The notes below the pieces were generated by a model, which did no database searches, was not told where the DNA came from, and saw only the letters and a list, made by a program, of their open reading frames with translations. DNA of 64,000 nt, taken from contig JAGALQ010000007.1 in NCBI GenBank assembly GCA_017625095.1, positions 36,349 through 100,348 on the forward strand, read 5' to 3'. Positions 16,733 to 23,808 of the stretch are shown piece after piece (position 1 is the stretch's first letter; each line of letters opens with the position of its first letter). The DNA comes from Clostridia bacterium. Its GTDB lineage: Bacteria > Bacillota > Clostridia > Oscillospirales > Acutalibacteraceae. The position numbers and the translations under genes are program-made.

Positions 16733-17800
16733 ATGGCAAAGCTTAAAATGGCGGTTATCGGTACAGGCGGTATCAGTAACGAGCATATCAGGGGTTATAT
16801 AAACAATCCCGACACTGAGCTTTATGCTTTTTGTGATATCAATCCCGATCAGCTTAAAATGATGGCTGAAAAGTACGGTGTGCCTGCCGAGCGTACATTC
16901 ACCGACAAGGATGAAATGCTTAAGGCACTGCCCGAAATTGACGCTGTCAGCGTCTGTACATGGAACAGTGCTCACGCAGAGTGTACTATTGCCGCTCTCA
17001 ATGCGGGCAAGCACGTTATCTGCGAAAAGCCGATGGCAATGAATGCAGACGAAGCAAAGCAGATGCTCGAGGCTGCAAAGCGTAATAACAAACTTCTTAT
17101 GATCGGTTTTGTACGCCGTCACGGTAACGACTGTGAGGTTGTACGCGAGAATGTAGATGCCGGCACTTTCGGCGACCTTTACTACGCAAAGGCTACATAT
17201 CTTCGACGTAACGGTAATCCCGGCGGTTGGTTTGGCGACAAGTCACGTTCAGGCGGCGGTCCTCTTATCGACCTTGGTGTTCATGTTATTGACCTTGTGC
17301 GCTTTATCTTCGGTAATCCCAAGCCTGTTTCGGTTTACGGCGTTACATTCCAGAAACTTTTTAACCGTCCGAATGTTATAGGCGGTAAGGCATGGCAGTC
17401 CTGCTCTGCAGGTGTTCAGGATAAGTGCGATGTCGAAGACCTTGCAAGTGCAATCATCCGTTTTGACAACGGTGCAGTGCTCAGTGTTGAGGCAGCGTTC
17501 AGCCTTAACATCAAGCACGATGAGGGCAATATTGAGCTTTTCGGTACAAAAGCAGGTGCAAAGCTTGATCCGAATGTTGAAATCTTTACGGAGCTTAATA
17601 ACCGTATGGTAAATATCAGCTTCGCACAGGAAACAGCTCTCAGCTTCAACGGTCTTTTTCAGAAGGAAATTGACAACTATGTTGATTCAATTCTCGGCAG
17701 AGCAGAGTGTCTTGCACCTGCCGAAGACGGTGTTGAGATGATGAAGATACTTGATGCTGTTTACGAGTCAGCAAGAACAGGTCACGAGGTTATTCTGTAA
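16733..17800 (+). CDS. Gfo/Idh/MocA-family NAD(P)-dependent oxidoreductase
   Basis: The 355-residue protein has an N-terminal Rossmann fold (MAVIGTGGISNEH near residue 5) and the family motif CEKPMAMNADEAKQM, whose EKP lysine is the usual catalytic residue. A GGGPLIDLGVHVIDL motif marks the C-terminal substrate domain. Members oxidise sugars, inositol or related polyols; the exact substrate is unknown. The ATG at 16733 has AAAGGGAG 9 bases upstream; an upstream ATG at 16709 lacks a site. nagB follows, so a sugar or amino-sugar role fits. Confidence 0.92.
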   Translation: MAKLKMAVIGTGGISNEHIRGYINNPDTELYAFCDINPDQLKMMAEKYGVPAERTFTDKDEMLKALPEIDAVSVCTWNSAHAECTIAALNAGKHVICEKPMAMNADEAKQMLEAAKRNNKLLMIGFVRRHGNDCEVVRENVDAGTFGDLYYAKATYLRRNGNPGGWFGDKSRSGGGPLIDLGVHVIDLVRFIFGNPKPVSVYGVTFQKLFNRPNVIGGKAWQSCSAGVQDKCDVEDLASAIIRFDNGAVLSVEAAFSLNIKHDEGNIELFGTKAGAKLDPNVEIFTELNNRMVNISFAQETALSFNGLFQKEIDNYVDSILGRAECLAPAEDGVEMMKILDAVYESARTGHEVIL

Positions 17801-17835
17801 CGGCAGATATTATTAACTATATTCTGCACAAAGTG

Positions 17836-17863
17836 TTGAAAATCAGCTCAGAGAATATATAAT
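17836..17863 (+). promoter_or_regulatory. Sigma-A-type promoter for nagB
   Basis: TTGAAA (17836-17841) and TATAAT (17858-17863) are separated by 16 bases, about 55 bases before the nagB start. Confidence 0.6.
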
Positions 17864-17919
17864 AAAAAAGTTTTAATACGGAAATAAAGTATAAACCAAG
17901 GAAAGAAAGGTAAATAAAG

Positions 17920-18648
17920 ATGAAAGTTATCGTACTTGAAAATGCAGCACAGATAGGTGAGGAGCTCGGCAAATTCTATGTTGATTTTATCAACGAGAAT
18001 CCCTCTTGCGTACTCGGTCTTGCAACGGGTGCAACACCCGTGCCCACCTATAATTACATAACAAAGGCTTATGCTGACGGCCAGGTAAGCTTCAAGGATG
18101 TAAGCACATTCAACCTTGACGAGTATTGTGACCTTCCCAAGGACAACAAAAACAGCTATTACACATTTATGTTCCAGAATCTTTTCAGCCACGTTGATAT
18201 AGACCCTGCAAACGTAGGCTTCCTCGACGGTAACGTAACAGATTACGATGCAGAGAGCAAGCGCTATGCAGAGGCTATTAAGGCAAAGGGCGGCATTGAT
18301 GTTCAGCTTCTCGGTATCGGTCACAACGGACACATCGCATTCAACGAGCCTGCTGATGAGTTTACCGATGAGGCTTTCCGTGTAACTCTTTCCGAGAGCA
18401 CAATCAACGCGAACTCAATCTATTTTGACGATGCTCCGATGCCGAGATATGCTATGACAATGGGTATCGGCTCAATTATGCGCTCAAAGAAGATTGTCCT
18501 TGTTGCAACAGGTGCAGGCAAGGCTCAGGCAATCAAGGGTATGATTGAGGGCGAGGTTACACCTCAGCTTCCCGCATCAATTCTCCAGAATCATGACGAT
18601 GTTGTTGTATACCTTGATAAGGATGCTGCGTCACTTCTTACGAAGTGA
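17920..18648 (+). CDS. nagB: Glucosamine-6-phosphate deaminase
   Basis: The 242-residue enzyme converts glucosamine-6-phosphate to fructose-6-phosphate and ammonia, feeding amino sugars into glycolysis. Motifs include LGLATGATPVPTY (phosphate binding), FNLDEYCDL with the catalytic Asp, and GIGHNGHIAFNEP with the ring-opening His. Length matches the Firmicute form that lacks the allosteric tail. GAAAGAAAGG precedes the ATG. nagA is not adjacent; the fucosidase and GH89-like genes in the same 20 kb fit a glycan-use role. Its stop codon lies at the very edge of the hairpin array. Confidence 0.96.
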   Translation: MKVIVLENAAQIGEELGKFYVDFINENPSCVLGLATGATPVPTYNYITKAYADGQVSFKDVSTFNLDEYCDLPKDNKNSYYTFMFQNLFSHVDIDPANVGFLDGNVTDYDAESKRYAEAIKAKGGIDVQLLGIGHNGHIAFNEPADEFTDEAFRVTLSESTINANSIYFDDAPMPRYAMTMGIGSIMRSKKIVLVATGAGKAQAIKGMIEGEVTPQLPASILQNHDDVVVYLDKDAASLLTK

Positions 18649-18649
18649 G

Positions 18650-18837
18650 TTTTATTCGCCTGCGGCGAGTTATATTGCTTAAAGCAGTTATATTATGATA
18701 CGCATAGTTATATTTGGCGATGCCAAGTTGTTTTGGCGAATAAAATATAACTGAAAACAATGTTTTCAATATAACTATTGCTTTAAGCAATAATATAACT
18801 CTGACTTTAGTCGGAATATAACTAAAAACTTTAGTTC
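18650..18837. repeat. Mirror-symmetric array of short hairpins with AGTTATATT/AATATAACT spacers
   Basis: Left half: AGTTATATT at 18668, 18686 and 18706, separated by short palindromic or hairpin cores (GCTTAAAGC, ATGATACGCAT, TGGCGATGCCA). Right half: the reverse complement AATATAACT at 18744, 18768, 18792 and 18815, separated by perfect or near-perfect hairpins (GAAAACAATGTTTTC, ATTGCTTTAAGCAAT, CTGACTTTAGTCGG). TTTTATTCGCC (18650-18660) is matched by its reverse complement at 18735-18745. Core GCTTAAAGC on the left reappears inverted on the right. The array lies between nagB and the four-helix-bundle gene and has no coding potential. Confidence 0.9.
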
Positions 18838-18895
18838 TTATTTAATAGTATTAAGTTAAATAAGGTGATTGTTATGTCAGACAGTGTTTTAAGAA

Positions 18896-19234
18896 ATGAA
18901 TCTAAAAAAGTTTGCAAAGGAAGTTGTTTTTCTTTGCAGAGATATGAAGGCTGACCGCAAGGAAACTGTTTTAATCAATCAGTTGCTTAGGTCAGCCACT
19001 TCTATAGGTGCCAATATACACGAGGCACAGTATGCTCAAAGCACAAAGGATTTTGTTTCGAAATTCGAAATATCTCTAAAAGAGTGTTTTGAAACAGAAT
19101 ATTGGTTGGAGCTTCTTTTTGAGACAGATTGTTTTTCCGAAGAAAAGTACAAGAAACTGCATAACGATTGCGGAGCAATACGCAGAATGCTTATATCTTC
19201 ACTAAAAACAATAAAAGAGAAACATAAAATTTAA
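18896..19234 (+). CDS. Four-helix-bundle protein (S23/IVP family), N-terminus frameshifted
   Basis: The 112-residue frame matches the four-helix-bundle family first known from 23S rRNA intervening sequences: QLLRSATSIGANIHEAQYAQSTKDF and SLKECFETEYWLELLFET are typical. The canonical start of such proteins (MSDSVLRNESKKFA-like) is present at 18874 in another frame, with TAAGGTG upstream, and would join this frame if the A6 tract ending at 18909 had one fewer A. Translation from 18896 lacks a good ribosome site. The gene may be inactivated, phase-variable or expressed by frameshifting. It lies immediately after the hairpin array, with which it is probably associated. The molecular function of free-standing members is unknown. 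Confidence 0.8.
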   Translation: MNLKKFAKEVVFLCRDMKADRKETVLINQLLRSATSIGANIHEAQYAQSTKDFVSKFEISLKECFETEYWLELLFETDCFSEEKYKKLHNDCGAIRRMLISSLKTIKEKHKI

Positions 19235-19256
19235 ATGTGTTTAAGGGGAAATCAAA

Positions 19257-20396
19257 GTGAAAAAAATCATTTCCGTACTTTTCAGTGTAAGTCTGCTTGT
19301 TTCGTGCTTTGTTTTCGGAGCGAGTGCCGAAGATGATGCACTCCGTTTCGGGGCTGACGGCAAGTTTACAGTGCTTCAGATTACCGACACGCAGGACGAT
19401 GCATATATCGCTCACGGTCTTAAAGAGTTTATCGAAAAAGCAATTGAAGAAACTAATCCTGATTTCATTGTTATAACCGGTGATATTGTTGAGGATTCGC
19501 GTGCAGGTGACATTTCGGATGATAAGATCTTTCAGGAGGGTGTAAGCGTTGACGGCGACTATGCCGCGACACTTACCAACACAAAAAAAGCCTGTGAAGA
19601 TATATTTGCGCCTGTTGAAGCATCGGGTATTCCCTATGCGGTTTCTCAGGGCAATAACGACTATAAAAGCGGTGTTACCAACGAAGACTGGCTCAGGATT
19701 TACTCGTCATACTCCAATAATATGACGGTTGATATGTCGGATGATGCAGAAGGTAAAATTGACTGTTATATTCCTGTGCTTTCATCCGATTCCGATGAGC
19801 CTGCATTCGGCTTGTGGATACTTGATAACGGCAGAGGTTTCAGCGATGGTCAGCTTGAATGGTTCAAAGGCTATGAAACACAAAGTGTGCCTTCCGTTGT
19901 GTTTGAACACATTCCCGTTGATGATATGGGCAACCTCTATGAAGAATGCAGCATTTTTGATGAGGGCGCACTTATTGACGGCACTGAAACATACCGACTT
20001 AAAGGTGATATTGCGGGCGGTCACGCTGAGGGTGTAATCAGACCCGGCACATCAACGGCAGAGTTTGCTGCGTGGAAACAGCAAAATGTTGTCGGCGCGT
20101 TTTTCGGTCATTGGCACACAAGCGGTTTTACGGGTGTGTGGGACGGCATAACACTCGGCTTAACCTACGGCTGTCAGTTTTCAAAGGCAGGCCCTTACGG
20201 CGTGCGTACGGTTATTCTTGATGAGGCGAGCGGCACAATCGAAACGGAGCAGTATGAGTATATTGACGGCGAATTTGTTCTGCAGATTGACGAGCCTTAT
20301 GCTCAGTATGACAATGCTTTTGAAGAGACTGTTGCTAAGGCAATCAATTTCTTTAAAAATCTTTTTAACGCACTTACATATCTTCTGAAATTCTGA
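19257..20396 (+). CDS. Secreted calcineurin-like metallophosphoesterase with amphipathic C-terminal tail
   Basis: This is a 379-residue protein with a Sec signal peptide (MKKIISVLFSVSLLVSCFVFG, cleavage near ASA at residue 24). Metal-binding motifs are ITDTQDD, TGDIVEDS, GNND (in place of GNHE) and GHWHTSG, indicating a two-metal phosphoesterase of the purple-acid/PhoD-like class. It acts outside the membrane on an unknown phosphoester. The start is GTG with AAGGGGAAA upstream. The last 22 residues contain INFFKNLFNALTYLLKF, an amphipathic helix shared in style with the CHAP protein at 62.7 kb. It is followed by a strong terminator. Confidence 0.87.
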   Translation: MKKIISVLFSVSLLVSCFVFGASAEDDALRFGADGKFTVLQITDTQDDAYIAHGLKEFIEKAIEETNPDFIVITGDIVEDSRAGDISDDKIFQEGVSVDGDYAATLTNTKKACEDIFAPVEASGIPYAVSQGNNDYKSGVTNEDWLRIYSSYSNNMTVDMSDDAEGKIDCYIPVLSSDSDEPAFGLWILDNGRGFSDGQLEWFKGYETQSVPSVVFEHIPVDDMGNLYEECSIFDEGALIDGTETYRLKGDIAGGHAEGVIRPGTSTAEFAAWKQQNVVGAFFGHWHTSGFTGVWDGITLGLTYGCQFSKAGPYGVRTVILDEASGTIETEQYEYIDGEFVLQIDEPYAQYDNAFEETVAKAINFFKNLFNALTYLLKF

Positions 20397-20430
20397 TTTT
20401 TATTTTTCTTAAATTTCAAAAAATCTTGTA

Positions 20431-20472
20431 AAAAAGCCGAGCATCTCTTGGTTAGAGATGCTCGGCTTTTTC
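20431..20472 (+). terminator. Strong rho-independent terminator
   Basis: AAAAAGCCGAGCATCTC (20431-20447) pairs perfectly with GAGATGCTCGGCTTTTT (20455-20471). Confidence 0.95.
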
Positions 20473-20498
20473 AATGGTTTAATTAACGTAACGCATTA

Positions 20499-20527
20499 TT
20501 GACACGTATAGTCTCATATGTTAGAAT
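20499..20527 (+). promoter_or_regulatory. Sigma-A promoter of the NRPS-like operon
   Basis: TTGACA (20499-20504) and TAGAAT (20522-20527) are separated by 17 bases. Confidence 0.75.
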
Positions 20528-20569
20528 CGGACATGGTTTAGCATGATTATTAATGAGTAGGAGAATAGT

Positions 20570-22108
20570 ATGCTTCCGTCAGTAGTGCCGTCTGTAAAAG
20601 AACTGCTAAATGAAAGCGCCCGTAAATTCGGCGAAGCTACTTTTATAAAGTATGTAAAGAACGGCAAGGTAGAAGAAAAAAGCTTTATTCAGATACGTGA
20701 TGACAGCGAGTGCGTTTGCCGTATGATAAGACACACTGTCAGCAAAAGAACACATATTGCCGTTATCGGTAAAACTTCGTATGAGTATCTTGTTTTCTGC
20801 TCCGGTGTCCTTTCAAGCGGCAATGTGTTTGTTCCGTTTTCACCCGAAATATCAGCAGTTGAAGCTTCTGAGCTTTTTAAGCGCGCAGATATTGAGATGC
20901 TCTTTTATGAAGAAGAGTTTGCAGATAAAGCAAATGAGCTTTTTGAGGTTTGTTCTCAGCTGAAAAACATCTGTTGCTTTTCCCGTGCTGAAGAAATATA
21001 CGAAACTTATTCATCAGGCTCGGAATTTGCAGAGCTTTCGGATGTTGAAGAAGATAAAGAGCAGTGTGCCATTATTATCTACACTTCAGGCACAACGGGT
21101 GTGAAAAAAGGCGTTATGCTTTCGATGAATTCGCTTGTCGGCAACGTTATGTATGAAGAATACTGCACCGATATATTTAACGAGGGTGTGGTTGCGCTTT
21201 CTGTATTGCCGATGTATCACACGTTCTGTTTTTCGGGAGATTTTATAAAAAACCTTAAGGATGGCCTTCAGGTCTGCCTTAACGGTGAGTTTAAAGATAT
21301 AGCAGAAAACCTCAAGCGTTTTCAGCCTAAGGTAATCAGAATTGTTCCGATGATTGCTCAGTCTCTTTTGGGTAAAATCAAAATTCTTCTCCGAAGAAAT
21401 CCCGGTCTTACTCCAAAAGAAGCTGCCGAATCAGTTTACGGCAAGAATATAAGGTGGCTTATTTCAGGTGGTGCTTACCTTAATCCCGAGTTGGTGGCTG
21501 AGTATGATAAGCTCGGCATCTTTCTTCGTCAGGGTTATGGTATGACTGAAGTCGGCTGCCGTATTTCCGTACCTGATGAAGGCGTTGCATATGAGTCTGT
21601 AGGCAGGGTAATAGATATCTGTCAGGTCAGAACGCGCGACGGCGAGATTCAGGTTAAATCACCTACAGTTATGTTGGGCTATTATAAAATGCCCGAGGAA
21701 ACAAAAGAGATGTTTACCGAAGACGGATGGGTTAAAACAGGCGATATCGGTTATGTTACCGAGGATAATCAGCTCTTTATAACAGGCAGAGTAAAAAATC
21801 TTATCATCCTCTCAAGTGGTGAAAACGTATCTCCCGAAGCGATTGAGAGAAAGTTCAGTGCTTTTGATCTGGTAGAAGAGGTGCTTGTTTACGGAGAAGG
21901 CAATAAAATAGTTGCCGAGTTTTATCCGAATGCGGAATTTATTGATGCTAAAGGTATAGACGATATCGAGGCTGAACTTGAAAAAATTGTCGATTCACTC
22001 AACGAAACGGCAAAGTCTGCCCATCTGATTTCTGAGATAAGAGTCCGTGACATTCCGTTTGAAAAGACGGGTCCCGGTAAAATAAAGCGATACGAAACAA
22101 AAATATAA
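20570..22108 (+). CDS. AMP-forming adenylating enzyme (acyl/aminoacyl ligase)
   Basis: The 512-residue ANL-superfamily enzyme activates a carboxylic acid or amino acid as an adenylate. Core motifs are YTSGTTGVKKG (171-181), GYGMTEVG (322-329), KTGD (389-392), and GPGKIKR near the C-terminus with the catalytic Lys 504. It is the first of three adjacent genes followed by a condensation-like protein and a carrier protein, so it probably loads that carrier. The substrate could be a fatty acid or an amino acid; the specificity residues cannot be decoded reliably by eye. No ribosome site is strong; GTAGGAG lies about 10 bases upstream. Confidence 0.9.
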   Translation: MLPSVVPSVKELLNESARKFGEATFIKYVKNGKVEEKSFIQIRDDSECVCRMIRHTVSKRTHIAVIGKTSYEYLVFCSGVLSSGNVFVPFSPEISAVEASELFKRADIEMLFYEEEFADKANELFEVCSQLKNICCFSRAEEIYETYSSGSEFAELSDVEEDKEQCAIIIYTSGTTGVKKGVMLSMNSLVGNVMYEEYCTDIFNEGVVALSVLPMYHTFCFSGDFIKNLKDGLQVCLNGEFKDIAENLKRFQPKVIRIVPMIAQSLLGKIKILLRRNPGLTPKEAAESVYGKNIRWLISGGAYLNPELVAEYDKLGIFLRQGYGMTEVGCRISVPDEGVAYESVGRVIDICQVRTRDGEIQVKSPTVMLGYYKMPEETKEMFTEDGWVKTGDIGYVTEDNQLFITGRVKNLIILSSGENVSPEAIERKFSAFDLVEEVLVYGEGNKIVAEFYPNAEFIDAKGIDDIEAELEKIVDSLNETAKSAHLISEIRVRDIPFEKTGPGKIKRYETKI

Positions 22109-22120
22109 GGAGTAAAGGTT

Positions 22121-23515
22121 ATGATGAAAAAGGTAGCAGTAACAGGTACGGTATACGATCTTATTCCTCCTCAGGAAATGATTCAGTTTATGCTCAAATA
22201 CAGCTTTTTTCATAAGCAGGTTACTCAGATTCCGGAGTCGATAATCGTTGAGAAGGATATCGATTTCAAGCTGATGGAAAAGGCGTTCAATATTGAAATC
22301 CAGCGTAACGATTGTCTCCGACTTCGCTTTTTTAAAGAGAAGGGCAAAATCAAACAGCATTTTCTGCCTGAATTCAAGCTTGGAAACATTCCCGTTCTTG
22401 AGTTTAAGTCTGAGCAGGAGCGTATAGATACACTTACTGCCGATGCAAGAAAGCCTATCAGGATGCTCAAGGGAGAAACCTATCGCGTTAAATTTTTCCG
22501 CACTCATGATAAGCGCTGCGGTGTGTATATTAATATCCATCATCTTGTTATGGATAATGCCGCTGTTTTTACTTTCTTTGCAGATCTTTTTGCTGTTTAC
22601 GATCACCTCAAAGACGGTGCGGCAATGCCTAAGCCGCTTGGTAAGTACGAGGATATCATAAAAAAAGAGCTTGCCTATGTCGCTGATCCCGAAAACTTTA
22701 AAAGAGAAGAAAAGGCATATCGCGAGTTTATGGATAAGCTCGGCGAGCCGCTCTATCTCGGCGTTGAAGGTCCTAAGTTCCTGGAGGCAGAGCGTGCAAA
22801 AAAGAAGGATCCCAAAATTAAGGCTCCCTCTCTCTTTGACCCGATTCACGATAAGGCAGAGCTTTCAAAATATACAATTCCCTACGATGACAGTCAGAAA
22901 ATTTTTAAGTTTATGGAAGAGAACGGTGTAGGCGGCGAGTGCCTTGTTCAGCTTGCGATGCGTCTTCACGTTTCAAAGATAAATAACAGACACGATGATA
23001 CATATTTCATCGTGCTTTGTCCCAGAAGAAAGACCGTTGCCGAAAAACGTGCAGGCGGAACTCTTGCAGCTCCGTTGCCGCAGCGTGTGGTTCTTCCCGA
23101 AAACACAACGTTCAGAGAAGCGCTTGAAAAGATGGCTGAGGTTCAGTTCTGGGCATTCAAGCATATGGATTATCCTTATCTTGAGTACCGTTCGCTTCAG
23201 CAGAAGATGTATAATTATCCTTCTGCAGCAGGTGCATCGACGATGATGTTTTCGTGGTTCCCGCTTGAAGCAGGCACTATGAATAAGTGGGATTATGAGT
23301 TTGAAGGCTATTCGCTCGGCAGATATATTATGGTGCTTTATACTTTTGCGATGAAGGATATACGCAGCGGTTGCCTGAAAATTTCCTGTATGCACAGAAC
23401 GAAGTTTGTCAGCGTTGAAGATATAGACGCTTTCCAGCAAGGCACGGCAAAAGCACTTAAGTTGGGTGTAGAGAACCCCGATATGACTCTCGGTGAAATA
23501 ATAGACAGAATATAA
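22121..23515 (+). CDS. NRPS condensation-domain-like acyltransferase
   Basis: The 464-residue free-standing protein has the condensation/CoA-dependent acyltransferase signature HHLVMD at residues 140-145 (HHxxxD), in the right place relative to the N-terminus, and a late PLPQRVVLPENTTFREAL region typical of the second half of the fold. It probably forms an amide or ester between a carrier-bound acyl group and an acceptor. It lies 12 bases after the adenylating enzyme, with AAGGAG upstream, and 14 bases before the carrier protein. No thioesterase or phosphopantetheinyl transferase is nearby, so the acceptor and release step are unknown. Confidence 0.85.
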   Translation: MMKKVAVTGTVYDLIPPQEMIQFMLKYSFFHKQVTQIPESIIVEKDIDFKLMEKAFNIEIQRNDCLRLRFFKEKGKIKQHFLPEFKLGNIPVLEFKSEQERIDTLTADARKPIRMLKGETYRVKFFRTHDKRCGVYINIHHLVMDNAAVFTFFADLFAVYDHLKDGAAMPKPLGKYEDIIKKELAYVADPENFKREEKAYREFMDKLGEPLYLGVEGPKFLEAERAKKKDPKIKAPSLFDPIHDKAELSKYTIPYDDSQKIFKFMEENGVGGECLVQLAMRLHVSKINNRHDDTYFIVLCPRRKTVAEKRAGGTLAAPLPQRVVLPENTTFREALEKMAEVQFWAFKHMDYPYLEYRSLQQKMYNYPSAAGASTMMFSWFPLEAGTMNKWDYEFEGYSLGRYIMVLYTFAMKDIRSGCLKISCMHRTKFVSVEDIDAFQQGTAKALKLGVENPDMTLGEIIDRI

Positions 23516-23529
23516 CAGGAAGGTGAAAA

Positions 23530-23760
23530 ATGATGTTTGATAAGATTAAGGATATAATCTGCAGTTTTGTTGATCTTGAAAGCGAAGAGATTACGGCAGA
23601 ATCCAAGCTTACGGTTGACCTCGGTCTGTGTTCTATGGATCTTGCGATGCTTTCATCTGAAATTGAAAACGAATTCGGTGTAAGCATATCTGCAAAAACC
23701 TTTGCAACCGTTAAAACGGTCGGCGGCATTGTTGAGTATATTGAAAACGAGCTGGGATAA
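23530..23760 (+). CDS. Acyl/peptidyl carrier protein
   Basis: The 76-residue acidic four-helix carrier has DLGLCSMDLAML at residues 30-41, with Ser 35 as the predicted phosphopantetheine attachment site; the usual DSL triad reads CSM here. It ends in FATVKTVGGIVEYIE, typical of ACP helix IV. ACAGGAAGG precedes tandem ATGs. As the third gene of the trio it is probably the dedicated carrier for the adjacent adenylating and condensation-like proteins rather than the fatty-acid-synthesis ACP. Confidence 0.9.
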   Translation: MMFDKIKDIICSFVDLESEEITAESKLTVDLGLCSMDLAMLSSEIENEFGVSISAKTFATVKTVGGIVEYIENELG

Positions 23761-23773
23761 GACCTGTAAAGAC

Positions 23774-23808
23774 AAAGAAGCACGGAGTGTATCCGTGCTT
23801 CTTTTTTA
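23774..23808. terminator. Bidirectional terminator
   Basis: AAAGAAGCACGGA (23774-23786) pairs with TCCGTGCTTCTTT (23792-23804), between the convergent carrier-protein and ThyX-like genes. Confidence 0.92.

Noticed and set aside
18650-18837. CRISPR array
   Set aside because: The repeated spacer is only 9 bases, inverts halfway, and the segments between are palindromic hairpins of 9-15 bases; no cas genes are present.
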